From assembly GCA_009192285.1 (NCBI GenBank), contig WBVU01000005.1, forward strand, positions 1,000,768-1,064,767: DNA of 64,000 bases. Reading direction: 5' to 3'. The translations under genes and the position numbers were made by a program. Origin of the DNA: Morchella semilibera (taxonomy: Eukaryota > Ascomycota > Pezizomycetes > Pezizales > Morchellaceae). Below, piece by piece: positions 1 to 12,646 of this stretch. The notes below the pieces were generated by a model. The model was not told the origin of the DNA. It made no database searches and saw only the letters and a program-made list of their open reading frames with translations. Each line of letters opens with the position of its first letter. Position 1 is the first letter of the stretch.

Positions 1-536
1 CTAGGTTCGGAGGACTGGAAGGATTGGCAGGGATGGGATTACTGTAAGCTCGGAGGTGGGGATGAGTCAGAATAGGTTCTATGGGTTTCCGTTACGCAGG
101 AATGTGAGTCATGTTCGGGGTTACGCGAGGGTATGAGTCAGGCTTGGCTCCGGAATATTGGATATATAAGGGAGGCAACGGTGCCTACGTCTGAACTTTC
201 TTTCTTTTCCTTGCCTCTTCACGCAACGTCTTCTGTAACTAGTATTTAATATACTTCATAGTTTCTATTCCTATTGACTATCGCTGTCTAACTTTCATAC
301 TTCTCCTTACCGAGAAGTATCGCTGTCACCTACCTACCTTCTATGTCTGTGGAGAGAGCCATCTACTGGTATCTTCGCCTACACGTTGCAGTCAGAGATT
401 CCTTGTGGACTCTCTGCCCTACTCTACTCGTGCTATAACTCGTGCCCAGTGGAACCAAGCTACACCGCCACCCCCTCCTTGAGACGGAGAGGGGATCTTC
501 CCCCCCTTGTTCATCAGGGGGCTCCTCCAGCCCGGC
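1..536 (+). repeat. LTR-like fragment at window edge (fossil)
   Basis: This stretch resembles the promoter half of the LTRs seen elsewhere in the window: repeated 'gggtttccgtta' and 'tgagtca' blocks, a TATA-like 'gatatataag' near 170 and then a pyrimidine-rich leader. The same arrangement recurs near 3600-3990 and, on the minus strand, near 11400-11900, so it is probably a separate LTR subfamily from the TGTCCC family at 4814. The left end is cut by the window. It is a broken fossil with no coding capacity. The short open frame near 386-568 has no recognisable domain. Confidence 0.4.
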
Positions 537-3243
537 TATTAGGGTGTCGCACCAGACTACTAGAGTAGTACTGCAAAGAGCTCAGAGTCCGAAACGCTAA
601 CTGCAGAGGCAGAAAGGAACGGGGTCACCTCAGTCTAAACGTAACTAGAATCTCCGTTGCCCGATGCTAGTCCGGCGAGTATAGAAAGTCGTATAGAGTT
701 GGGTAAGGCTTAACACAAAGATTGGTTCAGGTAGATATTTTCAAGAATCACTAAGAGCGTATAGAATAGAAGTAATAGGTTTATATCGTTAAGACTCTTT
801 CTTCGTCGATGATGATTTCAACAAAGTCGGAGAATGACACTGTATTTATATCCCGCGGAAATGTCACGCGGACTAAGAACTATCATTACAACAAATATGT
901 GGGAGACCCAGAAGACCCTGATAATCGCCAAGGAAACCAAACACCAACGCCAATGTTCCCACGCCTTTTAAATCCCTCATGTTATATCGCGCTACTGCAT
1001 GCACTCAGTTTTTCGTCAGCGGGGAAGTGCCGGAGTCAGCCTACCGGATAACTCCTTAGTACCGCGCCTCGACTTCACTCGCCAACTCTTTCCCCGAATC
1101 GTTATCCATCACTAAGGAGCATGGCTCAACATTAGGACTATCAACGATTAGGTACCGGAGGTGTCGGGTAGTCTTACCTTTCCCTGAGAAGTCACCAGCA
1201 TCAGCTTTCTCAAACCTTCGCCGTTTGATCAGTTTTGGTCCGATTGATCCCAAACTTGAACTGTTGCCCCCACATATACCCACCGGTGTCCTGAGTGGCT
1301 GTGCCGGCGCTTTGACGCTCCGGGGGTAATTCTCGGGGTCGAAAACGTGTTTTTTAACTAGTGATTCTGCAACTCCGCAATCTGGCCCATACTGGCACCA
1401 CTGTACCTCTCTGGGGCACCAATTGGGAGTTCAGTAGCATAGGGGGGCTTCGCTGGTCTTCCTGTCTCCAAATCCTGTAACACCGGCTAGCAGGAACGCC
1501 CCAGTTCTCCTTAAAAGTGAGGCCTTCCCATCTCTAAAAACCTCACAAACAACTACAATCAAAAACTATCCTACAGACAATCCATAATTATCCCCAACTT
1601 AACCTAAATCAAATATGTCAAACATAATCCAGATAACCTCCACCCCAATGAATACATGATTTCCTCATTCAAGTCCTCCTCCCATCTCCCTAGTGACCAA
1701 ATCTACCTAGGGTACCCAGAAATCGCATCAATGGATTATATACCATCATCGCCCCCCCCTTCATCAACAAGCGTATTGGGATCCCGAAGAACAGCAGGCC
1801 CCCCACCCATGGACTGAGCAAGATGATCCAATTTCCACCATACCAATCCACTTCGAAGACCTCGCCATGTTCTCCAAAATACACCTGAAACTAAACAAAG
1901 CAGGACTACCGGCGGAGAGCGCGCACGAATGCTCAGAAGAGCAAGAAAAGATCATAAACCTCTTGCGCGACCTCCGCAGCAATAAAGACAACTTCAACAC
2001 ATGAGACGCATTGCAATACCATTTCGGAGACCTTTCCTGCTCAGACGATGTCAAAGCGGCAATAAGACAAAACAAAATTGAACTCAACGTTCTAAAGAGT
2101 ATGCAAAACGCCGCAGGCCTTTTCATCCTGATTGAAGCCACAAACCGAACGCAATGCTCATATCAGTTTGATATAAATACAGGTACTAGCCCTGGCCTCC
2201 GTCTATCAACAAGTGGTCAACGCTATCATATGGGGCGCCATAGAAATGGGGGTGGAAATGGGTGAAATCACAGAAGAGGTGGACTAAATGTGTTACGTGT
2301 TTTGGAAAATGGAGGCAGGAAGACCAACAGGGCCTCCCTATGCTACTAAACTCCCAATTGATGCCCCAGTGAGGTACAGTGATGCCAGTATGGGCCAGAT
2401 TGAGGAGTTGCAGAATCACTAGTTAAAAAAACACGTTTTCGACGCCGAAAATAACCTCCAGAGCGTCAATGCGCTGGCACAGCTGCTCAGGACACAGGTG
2501 GGTATATGAGGGGAGAGCATTTCAGGTTTGGGATTAATTCGACCAATACTAATCAAATGGCGAAGGTTTTGAGAAAGCTGACAATGATGACTTCTCAGGG
2601 AAAGGTAATACTATACGATATCTCTGGTACCTAATCGTTGAGAGTCCTAATGCTGAGCCATGCTCCTTAGTGATAGATAACGATGCAGGAAAAGAGTTGT
2701 TGAGCGAAGTCAAGGCTAAGTACCAGGTGTTATCAGGTAGGCTGACTCTGGCACTTCCCCGCTGAAAAAAACGTACTGCATGCAGTAGCGCGATATAACA
2801 TGAAGGATTTAAAAGGCGTTGTGAGTGTTGGCATTAGTGTTTGGTTCCCTTGGCATTATCAGGGTCCTCTAAGTCTCCCACATATTTGTTGTAATAATAG
2901 TTCTTAGTCTACGTGACATTTGCGTGGGGTATAAATACACTGTCACTCTCCGACTTTGTTGAAATCATCATCGACAAAGAAAGAGTCTTAACGATACAAA
3001 TCTATTACCTCTATTCTATATGCTCTTAGTGATTCTTGAAAATATCTACCTGAACCAATCTTCGTGTTAGTCTTACCCAACTCTAAACCACTTTTTTATA
3101 CCCATCGGACTAGCATCGGACAACAGAGATTCTAGTTATGTTGAGACTGAAGTGATCCCGTTACTTCCTGTCTTTGCAGCTAGCGTTTCGGACTCTGAGC
3201 TATCTACACTACTACTATAGTGGTCTGGTGCGACACCCTAATA
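537..3243. mobile_element. Fold-back element with ~0.95-kb inverted arms
   Basis: The left arm (537 to about 1485) reads as the reverse complement of the right arm (about 2295 to 3243). They match over nearly the whole length with scattered substitutions. The outer ends are TATTAGGGTGTCGCACCAGA and its complement. TA dinucleotides flank either possible boundary, which would fit a TA-target DNA transposon. Each arm carries an outward-facing TATA box, at 842-850 (minus) and 2930-2938 (plus). The ~810-bp centre is unrelated to the arms and holds a broken coding relic. Alternatively, the arms are two LTRs of one element left in opposite orientation by an inversion. I do not recognise the family. 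Confidence 0.6.
1615..2265 (+). pseudogene. Broken coding relic in fold-back centre
   Basis: One plus-strand frame through the centre of the fold-back element reads like protein over most of its length, with a few interruptions. It has an acidic, helical stretch around 1870-2010 (including EEQEKIINLLRDL) and a further open part from 2011 to 2265. No catalytic motif or zinc knuckle is visible and I do not recognise a family. It may be an accessory or gag-like protein of the element, so it is treated as a fossil. The overlapping minus-strand open frame at 1764-2141 looks like a shadow. Confidence 0.3.
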
Positions 3244-4813
3244 AAATGATAACCAAAACGGCATGCACACTCCTAATATTGTATAGGGAGAGCATAAATA
3301 GGTGAAAACAATAGACCCTAGTGGAGATATCGCCCCCTGCGGCCTTAGAAAAGGCCAATTACATACAGAGTTCAATTCAAGAAAATCAGGGCATTCAAAA
3401 AAAGCAAAAGAAATCAGAAACAAACACAAAAAAGTTACTACAAAATTCCCTCTTCCTTACCCAAAACATAACTTAACAAAATTACAGAAAAAGAAGCAGC
3501 CGCAGTCAGACGGGAAGAATAAGATAACACAACAGATCCTAAAACCCCACTACCGACGAGAGCCGGACTATCATGGCGTACTACGGACTGCGCAGGAGGA
3601 AAGATATCGTGGAATGGATTCGGAGTTACGGGGTTTTCTCTTCTGGGTTTATATGGGTTTCCATTACACGAACTATGAGTCATGTATGTGCAGGGATAGG
3701 GAGGATATATATATTCGGCTATGAGTCTTCTTTCTTCTTCTTCTTTTCTCTTTTCTCTACTTTGTCTTCCTGTTATCACCCCCTACATATAGGGTTTATA
3801 GTCTTGTCTCGTCTTGGGTCTTGTCTGGTCTTTAGGAATATACGATCGTCTCTATACTTAACTCCACTTGGCATCGTGTCAGTAACTACGTGACCTCGTT
3901 GCCTTATTATAGTTCCTTCGTCTTTGTCCTCATTCTTGTTCCCGCTCTCGTCACCGCATCCCGCCTCGGTTGTGAACCTTGGCCTGCCATAGTATTGTCT
4001 CCGCTTCGCTTCGTAACACGGACGTCGATCCAAAGTTTGGCCTACATCCCATCTGGCAAAAAAACCAAACGGAAAAGGAGAGGTACAAAAAAGAAACCAT
4101 AAAACAAAGAAAAGCCCAACTTCCTGAGCAGCGAAACAGAACAACTGCTCACCCTATATAGTAGGAGCATGGAGGAAGCTAGGGCGACATCACAAAACAT
4201 CATTGAGCTGCTCAAAGACCACAAGAATGACGACACCAAAGACGAGCTTGAAATGGGCGAGTTTAAAATTCAATGCCTAGGAAATCGACGATATCTTCCA
4301 AAAAGCCTAACAAGACATGGCCAAGGCAAAGGCCGCAAACATGCAACGCCCCCAAACACCCCCTCAAAAACAACAAAAGGGGTATATAAGACCAAAAGGT
4401 CTAAAGGAAAAGTAAGCTAATGCCTCACATCAAAGCAGAAAAAATCAATAACTAATATCAAGAAACCTCAGCACTCAGAGGGATATACATGCTATATATG
4501 TAGGACATGTTCCCGTCAGATCCATCACGAGAAAAAACACTATTCTCAACAACACGGTGAATAAGGATATCAACAAAACTCATTGCAGCTCTGAGCCAAG
4601 TTTGCCACTTTGGGAGGTGAGGGACTTCGAAAGGGTGGACAAAGAAGTCGCCTCCAAAGAGCAAGAACTCTTCTATCTTTATGGCCACAATAGGAAACAA
4701 ATACAGGGGAGGAGAAGCATCAACTTGAAGGTAATCATAAAGGCAACAGATCTTGCCAAATATCTTCTTTGTCACTTTTTCTTACATTTCCTTAACATTT
4801 CCTGAAACATGCA
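3244..4813. other. Decayed repeat DNA between two elements
   Basis: No confident gene. About 3560-3990 resembles an LTR promoter region: 'gggtttccatta', 'tatgagtcat', TATA-like 'atatatatattc' at 3706, then a TTC-rich leader and 'cttcctgttatca', matching the layout of the LTRs at 1-536 and 4814-5525. A basic 83-residue open frame at 4169-4420 (Lys-rich C-terminus) has no recognisable domain and could be a gag-like remnant. The rest (3244-3560, 4430-4813) shows nothing I can name. Confidence 0.35.
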
Positions 4814-5525
4814 TGTCCCGGCATCTTGGCATCAGTCCGGAGGGTTTGGTAGTCGAAGCGCTGTTGTGATGTTTAGGAATAGTTAAGCGAGGAAGGGGTG
4901 TGCTAAAGGGGGGTTGTCGACATTTGATTCTAGGGGGGTTCGATGGCGTGATGGATTTGTTTAGGAATAGTTAAGCGAGGAAGAGATGTGCTAAAGGAGG
5001 GTGTCGTTGTTGGGTTCTAGTAGGGTTCTATGGCGTGATGGATTTGTAATGTAAATAGCAGAGATGGTGGGGAGGAATACGAGGTGTGGTTGCGATGGAT
5101 TTTTATAGGTTTCTATGAGGTGATGTATGAGTCATAGCGGACCAGTGGGAGGAGAGGTGTTAAATAGCGGGTATAGATGTTTTTCCTTAGTTCTTCCTTT
5201 CTTTTCTCTCTGTCTTGTCTTCCTGTTATTTCAGTAAATAGGAATATACTTCTATCTTCAAGCCATAGTTCCTCGCCTTCAGATCCTGTCCTCTTTAAGA
5301 GGAAAACCTCATAGCACCCCTCCTATCGTTCTTGTTGGGATATATCTGGCCCTCGCTCTCTCTGCGCTGCGCCCTTGTGCCTTTGCCTTCACTGGCGCCT
5401 GTGCTTGTGCCTGCCTGACGTCGTTCCTGTCTTTGTCGGCCTCCCTCATCGTGTTGGCTGTACTCCTCGAGCTCTTCTGCGTCATCATTGTCATCTTCTA
5501 CTGTGCGTCGGGTTACTCCGTCACA
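4814..5525 (+). repeat. 5' LTR of the Gypsy fossil
   Basis: This is the 712-bp reference copy of the TGTCCC...GTCACA LTR family. It contains a short TTAAATAGCGG promoter-like stretch near 5159 and the leader motif 'cttcctgttat', followed by a low-complexity section built on GCCTTTGCC/GCCTGTGC words. Relatives lie at 6224-6459, 12822-13453 and 18461-19090 (plus strand), and at 12672-12821/13454-13513 and 13514-13901 (minus strand). Confidence 0.8.
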
Positions 5526-6223
5526 CCGGCTCCTGCACCTCGCTACCCAAGTTCCTGCTTCACCTGCCCCTCGTTACTAAGGTCCTATTCACCCCAATCC
5601 ACCCGCCGTCGCTCACCGGTCCTATACGCCCGGAGGAGTCACCCCGATGGACTTCTCGTTTGGTCGTGGCCACCCGGACTCTCAGGAAAGAGAGGCCCGT
5701 CGCGTACAAAATAGATGCTTTTACTGTGGTCAAGAGGGACACCTTGTTAGGGAATGTCGGCAGGCACCGGCCCCCAGGAACCTAGCCCCCAGGATGAGGA
5801 GAGCCAGGGTTAATGTTAAAAATTATAGAGAATGAAGAGGCCTCTGGCGATGAGGCGTTAAAAGATTTTTACCTGGACTGGAGTGGCTCTCTCCAGAGAC
5901 TGTTCAAGGATTGGTTTAAGATTTTACTTTCTGGGTTTTCGGTTTCAGAGAAGGATATGAAAGGGAATCAATCAGTTGTAACTTGTTCTATTTCTCAAAA
6001 TAAAACTTCATTTATTCCATCATATGTCCTCATTGATACTGACGCCTCAGGATACGCTTTCATAGACAAAGCCTTCGTATGCCACCATAACCTCACAACG
6101 ATTCCCCTTAAAGTATCTCGCCATATAGACGTAATCGATGGGAGACCTACCGAACCACTGTCAGGAAAAGCCATCCACAAAGCCACCATTAGTCTCGATA
6201 TTAATAGCCACTGAGAAGAAGCC

Positions 6224-6459
6224 TGTCCTGGCATCTTGGCATTGGTTCCGAGAGTTCGGTAATTGAAGCATTGTTATAATTGTTTGGGAAATGGTAAGCG
6301 AGGAAGGGGTGAGATAAAGAGGGGGGGTGTCATCATTGGATTCTAGGAGGCTCGATGGTGTGATGGATTTGGAATGTAAATGGTAGAGATGGTGGGAAGA
6401 ATACGAGGTGTGGTTGCGATGGATTTCTACGTGTTTCTATGAGCTGATGTATGAGTCAT
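6224..6459 (+). repeat. Truncated 3' LTR interrupted by LINE
   Basis: The first ~236 bp of the TGTCCC LTR family are present, starting TGTCCTGGCATCTTGGCATT, and stop at 'gatgtatgagtcat'. The A-rich tail of a minus-strand LINE follows directly (T-rich on this strand). The remaining two thirds of the LTR are not found at the other end of the LINE. Confidence 0.75.
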
Positions 6460-6839
6460 TTATTTATTTTTTATTTATTTATTACTCATACTGCTTGCAT
6501 CCGAATCCGGATATGGCATACAAAGAAAGAACCCAATCATCACGGTCATATACTATCCTTCATAAAGCGAATCCTCCCCATGGCCGTGTTCCTATCAACC
6601 CTCTTCCAAGGTTATCATACATGTTGTCCTCTCCATTCCAGCTCATAACGATAGGTGCAAGCACTTTGGTGACTATCCTTCTCCTTCCCTTTCTTCTTCT
6701 TCCTCAAGTCTCCCCCATCCTACGTGCTCTCCTCTATCTCCATCCCTCTCCCCTGGTGTTCAGTTTCTAGTGGCGATCTGGGATGGTAGAAGAAATGTAT
6801 CGATGGTTGCCTGAAGTCATTTATCTGTATGCATGGCGG

Positions 6840-9800
6840 TCATCCAGTTGAATGGCATTGGTTTGATTGTGGCGGTAAGATCCTTTCTGATTTCTGGTAG
6901 TGGATGTTGTTGCAGTAAAGTAGCAGGTGCGTTGGGGTTTCCTGGAAGTATCCACACCTGCATTCCGTTGTATCTATATTTGTTGTTGGTATTCTGGATA
7001 GGTAGGATTTGGTGTATCCATGACCCGTTCGCATTTGGGTAATTGTGCTTGCAAGTTTCCTTGGTATGTTTTGACGAAGGGGTGCAGACATTTTGGAGGA
7101 AGGAGCACCTCTGTAGCTCCTTCCTTTCTTCATAGTTTTCCAGTTCTCTCTCCACGTAGCCATAGAGTGCTCCTTGATTTTCCTCTTCAAGTGGGTGATT
7201 GATACCATTGCATCTGGTTCGACCCTTTCACCCTGTGCCCCTTTTTTTGCCAACTTATCTGCATGTTTGTTGCCATCCACCTCCACATGTCCTGGTACCC
7301 CAGTGGATATATGTTTTGAGTTTTAGTGCTTCAAGTTCCAATAGGTTTGATCTTGCTAGTTGAACCCAATGTTGGCCTGAGAATGCTTCCGGTTTTTTCA
7401 TTCTCCTTAGCGCTGCCTGATTGTCTGAATAGATCCAGACATCATCTGTGGAGTATCGTGAATTTCTGATCTCCTTCCGGGCAAGCTGTGTAGCTTGAGC
7501 TATTGCGGTAGAGTTCGCAATCAAAGACTTCGACCTCTTTCCAAAGTGGTAGAATTGTTCCACCACTATTTCATTGCCTCTAATGCCAACGACTCCAGCC
7601 CCAGCTTTTCCTTCCATTAGGGATCCATCAGAATAGAATACCAAACGGTGTAAGTTGTTGTAATTATCTTGAGTTGTTTGTCTATGGTTTTGTGCTGCTG
7701 TATCTTTATCCGCTGTATCAATTTGTATGTCTATGATGTTCTGATACCATGGGGGACAGGCAATTGTATCTATGTCCTCCACCAGACTTTGAGGTTGAAT
7801 CCAATCGCTGACTTTGTTTAGCATCCGGTGTAGCCTGGATTGGTACTGTGGCCTAGCACCCAGCAGAGTGCCATGGGGTAGCTGTGGGGTTCTTCCTCTC
7901 TTCCTGATTCCTGTGTATTTGGAAATGAATCTGGGCTGAAGGTGCTAATAGGGTGGGTGGCCGGCATGCTTAGAATGCGTAGGGCATATTTCTGTTGCTG
8001 GAGGTCCAAGCCTGATCTCTATGGGTAGTAGTGCAGTTTCTACTTGGAGTGCTGATGTGGTGTTGTTCTGAAAGCACCAGTGATCCTTCTCATCGCATTA
8101 TTTTGTATCTTCTGAAGCTGTGTTTTGTATCCTATCTGTCCATTCCACCAAACATCTGCACCCAAAATCGCTGGATTGTAGTGACGCAGGTCTGATAGAG
8201 TTGTCTGAGAGCTGTTTGGCTCAGCCCTTTCTCTGTATTTCCTAACCTGGCAAGTGTAAGAAATGCCCTCATAGCTGAAGCCGCTTTAGTTTTGACATGA
8301 TGTTTGAAAGATAGCTTTCTATCAAACAACCACCCAACCATCTCAGCTGTATCCGCTAGCCTCAACACAGGTACCATCTACGGATCTACCCTGGCTGTAT
8401 CTGCTAGTGTTCTGCTAGTGCGCTATCTCTGTTGATGGAACGTGAAGTAGTTCTGTTTTGGGGTTGTCATTGCCAGGCATTGGGCTTTCATCCCATGTTA
8501 CAGTAGGTGTGCCACTTCTTTGCCAAGCTGTCATGCAGTTCCGAGCTCTCCATCTTTCCCCACATTATCCATGCCAATATCATCAATTATAGCTGGTATT
8601 GTCTGATGAGGAAAGTGTGCATTGAAGAATATCGAAGAGTTGGTGATCAATAAAATAAGAAACAAGAATCCGGTAATGTTGGGCTTCCTGTGGGAATTCC
8701 TGTTGCTATCATTGACATAGGTTTTTGTTGTCCATTCAAAGGCTAGCGAAGCTTTCCTGTGCTTAGGCAGGTTGTCTCATCCATTGACTATTTGAGCTGG
8801 GTTAGGCGTTTTTCTTTCGCGTATGTATGCATGTATCCTGTCCTTGGATACATTGTCAAATGCCCCTTTGACATCCCATAAAACAGTGCTGAAATGATCC
8901 TTTCCTTTTCTTCGCTCATCCACTATGCTTGCTTCCAGCATAACAGGCATCTAACAGCAGATCTCTCCTTGGTTTTCCTCCAACTCTGCCAGTTCGGTGC
9001 GAGTAAAGATTGTACTCTCTCCGCTAGAACATCGCAAGTCTTGAAAGCCATATCTTTCCAGTACCATTGCCTGAGAATTAAGCAGGGAGACTGGCTACTA
9101 CTGGCTCTTTGGAAATCGAACTAGTCTGGTTGTTGGTCTTTTTCTATCAATAACAACCCAGTGGCTTCTCTCCAAATGTGGCGGTACGCCCAGCAGTCTG
9201 GTTGGCTTTAGTAGAATGAGTTTGAACCGGTGAGGTTATCGCCTAGGTCATCGCTTGATTGAATGCATTTTGAAGTTGATCCCATCTGGCCTGGAGCTTT
9301 TTGAGGAGCAACTGAAGTCATTAATTGCCCTCTATTTCATCATCGTCGAGGTCTTCCATCTGGTATTGTCTCCCTGCGTCTTGGCATGCCTCTTGAGGAT
9401 GAATCAGGGGGAGGTGGGAAGAGAAGACAGCTCCTGTATAGAATTGGCTTTTCTGCAAATGTGGTGGCGGTTTCTCCCAGCAAATCTGTCCATTGTTGAG
9501 CATGGTGGGCACGTTCCGTCTTTTTGGGCCTTTAGTGCAATCCTGAACGTTGTGCAATATGTCCTCTCTTCCAACTGCAGCGTTTCTCAAGGAAGCTGTC
9601 CCAATGGACTCCTTTAGTCTCCTGCCTCCTCATCTCTCTCGCACAGCTATTCTGATCTGTGCGATCTGAATCTTTGATGCATCATTAGGAGACCTTTTCA
9701 AACTTCTTCTCTTAAAGCACTCTTCATATGCCGTCTATGTTCTGTGATCTCCCATCCATCATGTTAGATGAGGAGAAGTATTTCCTGAAGGATTCGTTCA

Positions 9801-10740
9801 GCTGCTGTGGTTATTGAGTTCCGAGTAGGATAGCTCCTGTTCTAGGGTTTGTTCATTTTTGGATGAGATGAAGGAAATTCCATTCGAAAGGCTGAGTTCA
9901 GGGAGGAGATCCTCCTAAGCGTTTTTGAAAGGATCCAATTTTGTTCTTCCCAGTTTGACCGTTCAGTTGAGGGGAGGTACCTGATTCAATGAACAGATAC
10001 AAGATTCAAATCGAATTACTTCATGACTTGATCCTGTTGCTGCTTCTTCAATCAATAGACCCAATTGGCAAGTAGTGGTTTGACCCGCTTGTTAGATGCA
10101 AAGCTTAAGTCTAGAAACTGAAGTGGTTGCCCGTGCCAGTTCCTATAGTGTTCGGTAGGGAGTCATGGTTCGTTTATGAGAGTGAAGTTTCCAGTTTCAG
10201 GAGTATGAACACAATGCTTCATTTGCGGTTTGGGTGTTACGGGTTTGCTGATTCCACCATGGGTATGATGCGAGTGAGGTCTCCAGCTATAATTGTTCTT
10301 GTAGGGAGTTGAATATTAACCAATACTCTCTCCACCGTATAGGGTTCATTGCTGTGTCCAGGTAGATCTTCATTATAAATATTAAAGAGGGTTAGGGCAG
10401 GTATTGAGGGGGTTGATATCTCTATTGCTTGTAAGTCCTGGATCATTTGACGATATCTGGTTTAGGTTGAATGATGAGGTGGGGATTGAGGTGTGTCTTG
10501 ATGGTGAATGGTGAGTGTTCTTGGTGGTCGATCTGATGTGGGAATGATACTATCAAAGGAGGGGTGTGATATTGATGTCCAGGAACCTGCAATCATGCCA
10601 GGCATAACAAAAGGTTCCTGAATTATAACTATGTCTGCTGTCTCATAGACTGAGTGCAGCAATCCAATCATGCAGTTTTGTGATCTTGCGCAATTATGTT
10701 GAATAATTCGCACTCTGTGAGGATTAGGTTGTGTCCCCAT
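6840..10740 (-). pseudogene. LINE ORF2: endonuclease, RT, RNase H
   Basis: The start is set by the ATG at 10740-10738, which overlaps the ORF1 stop. The N-terminal endonuclease shows RIIQHNCARS and DIVIIQEP; farther on, TIIAGDLT stands where the family usually has GDxNAHH, so the site is altered. The RT body is fragmented. Its thumb region is recognisable at 8377-8132 (FDRKLSFKHHV ... LSQTALRQLYQTCV). RNase H at 7824-7255 retains FYSDGS and IYSDNQAALRR. The segment at 7286-6840 carries the last part (VDGNKHADKLAKKG) plus a C-terminal tail, but in another frame, so at least one frameshift lies near 7290. In life it would nick DNA, copy the element RNA and remove the template. Confidence 0.8.
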
Positions 10741-12646
10741 CAGAGCATCTCCTGTTCATTGTCTTCGTTGTTGAGGCGTTGGATGATAGAATTTCTAACA
10801 GGACATGAAGGATCATAGGCTGGGTGTTGTCCTTCGCAATTGGCGCATTTTGGTGGGAAGTGAGGACAGCTTTTGCTCTGAACCTTGCATTGAGGGCAGA
10901 GATGGTTTTGACTGGTATGTCCGGCAGCACAGATAGAGCACACAGGGCTGTCCTTGGTTGCGCATCTCTGCCAGTTGTGTCCAAATTTCTGACAGTTCTT
11001 GCATTGGTCTGTTGGTCTTGATGTATGGTACTCAGTGGCTCTGTGTACTTGTCCGAAGATTCGAATCCCCCTAGAGAGCATGGCATTGTATGATGACTTG
11101 TTGCTGACAGCAATCATAACTGAGCTGTGAGAGTTTTCCTACTCTCTCTTTTGGAGGTGTGTCATATATCTAGGTGTGGTAGCCTAGAGTGAACTCTGGT
11201 TATTGAAGTTCATGGAATTTCGCTTCTCAGATCTTCCATTCCCTGAGCGTTGTCAGGATAGTGTTCAAGATTGATGTCCATGTACTTCAAGCTTGAACCA
11301 TGTCTCTTGCATCACGATGGATATGACACTAAGATCAACCTTATTTATAGCTTTTTCAATGTTCGTTTTATAATCAGCGAATTGAGTCTCAGTGAATTCT
11401 AATGGGGCGGGGTCGGGTCAGGGGCAAAGTGGGTAGGTCCAGGAACAAGGAAAAGGACGGGGTTGGCTCAGGAGATACCCAAGGCAAGGCAGGTTCAGGT
11501 TCAGGTTCAGGTTCGGGGTCAGGTTCAAGGACAAGGCGCAGACAGGAGGGCTGAAGTCAAAGTAATGTATTGCTAACAGAGGAAGACGTTACCCAAGGAG
11601 GCAGAAACGTAGCAAAAAAGAACACTATATATACAACTATCCCTTTACTCCGATGACTCATACCATAGAAACCCATAGAAACTCCCACACTACCGTACCA
11701 CCCATATTTTTCCCAATAACCCTAATTCTATCCCGTTACTACCCAATCTTTCTTAGCGCTTACATTCCATTACCCGAGCTCCTTCCTAACCCATCATTCT
11801 ACTTCCGACATCGACAGATACTATCCAACAACCCTGTTCCGAAGACACCTTGGCAGAAGGTAGGGTACGGGAAGCGGAGCCATGACATGAATGCTCCTTT
11901 GCTGAAGAGCATAAAATTCCCTCTCTGATTCCGACTTGCTCCGCCTATCTGAATAGCTTAGTCTGCTTTGGCTATAGTGAGATCTCTGTTGATGGTGTTT
12001 CTGAGCTGGACAAGCTTGAGTGCCCCATCCTTAGGTGTTGACCTAGCGACAATGATAGTTTTAGTAGCCGGGAGTTTTGGTGGAAAGTTGGTGTCTTGAG
12101 TATTTGGATCCTGTTGTCCTAGTTCCCTTTCCTAGTCAACAGTTGCCCAAGTTATCCTTCTGTTTCTTCCTGTAGCTGAGCGGGTTTTAATATGCTTATT
12201 CGAATGGAACTGGTTGCTTTCCTTGAGCTCTTCTTGCTGAAGTTGAGGTTTGGAGATTTGGCAGGGCCTTATCTGGTGTTCTGAGGCTGATGATTGTGGT
12301 GTATTCTTTCTGTATTTCTGAAGCTATTCATAGATCTAGCCAATTACATCGAAATCTGCTTCTTCCTCTCATTGTTATTTTGGTTTGTGGCAGCACGGAC
12401 TGAATTAACAAGGGTCTGCAATGCTTGAATCTGGAGTTATGAGCTGTTGATTTTGTTCTCTGATTTCAGGTATTCTGTTCTTTGATTTCGGTATTCTATT
12501 ATTGGATTTTGGTATTCTGTGATATGGGATTCTAGAACGCAATTCCCATAATTGTTGATTGATGCAATTTGAGGATTCCAAACTAAATTAGGCTTGATCA
12601 GGAACGTTCCTAGTAGAGCCTGTCTTTTTCCAGGAAATGTTTTCAT
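10740..12646 (-). pseudogene. LINE ORF1: gag-like RNA-binding protein
   Basis: The frame can be followed from MKTFPGKRQALL (12646) through a Gln/Asn-rich, probably coiled segment (..QIQALQTLVNSVRAAT.., about 12420), then a small-domain segment (KTIIVARSTPKDGALK, about 12050), and after the LTR-like insertion to three zinc knuckles in 11117-10740: CKNCQKFGHNWQRC, CSICAAGHTSQNHLC and CANCEGQHPAYDPSC. LINE ORF1 proteins coat the element RNA. Several stops and frame changes make it non-functional. Confidence 0.7.
11400..11900 (-). repeat. LTR-like insertion inside the LINE
   Basis: Read on the minus strand, this ~0.5-kb block shows 'gggtttctatgg', 'tatgagtcat', a TATA-like 'tatatatagtg' (about 11628) and a low-complexity CCTTGCC/GAACCTGAACC run. 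The word order is that of the LTR-like blocks at 1-536 and 3560-3990. LINE ORF1 sequence flanks both sides. Exact ends and a target duplication could not be fixed by eye. Confidence 0.5.

Larger units (their letters stand above)
4814..6459 (+). mobile_element. Ty3/Gypsy-like LTR retrotransposon, broken fossil
   Basis: The 5' LTR is 4814-5525, starting TGTCCCGGCATCTTGGCAT and ending ACTCCGTCACA. The internal part, 5526-6223, holds traces of a gag zinc knuckle (CCHC pattern, about 5710-5765) and a retropepsin-like segment (about 6000-6210). The 3' LTR starts at 6224 and is cut at about 6459, where a LINE begins. The internal part is only ~0.7 kb, far below the ~5 kb of a complete Gypsy element, and there is no trace of reverse transcriptase or integrase. 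It is clearly broken. The two LTRs differ visibly, so it is not recent. Confidence 0.75.

Noticed and set aside
539-544. TTAGGG at the fold-back end as a telomere seed
   Set aside because: A single unit that is part of the inverted terminal sequence.
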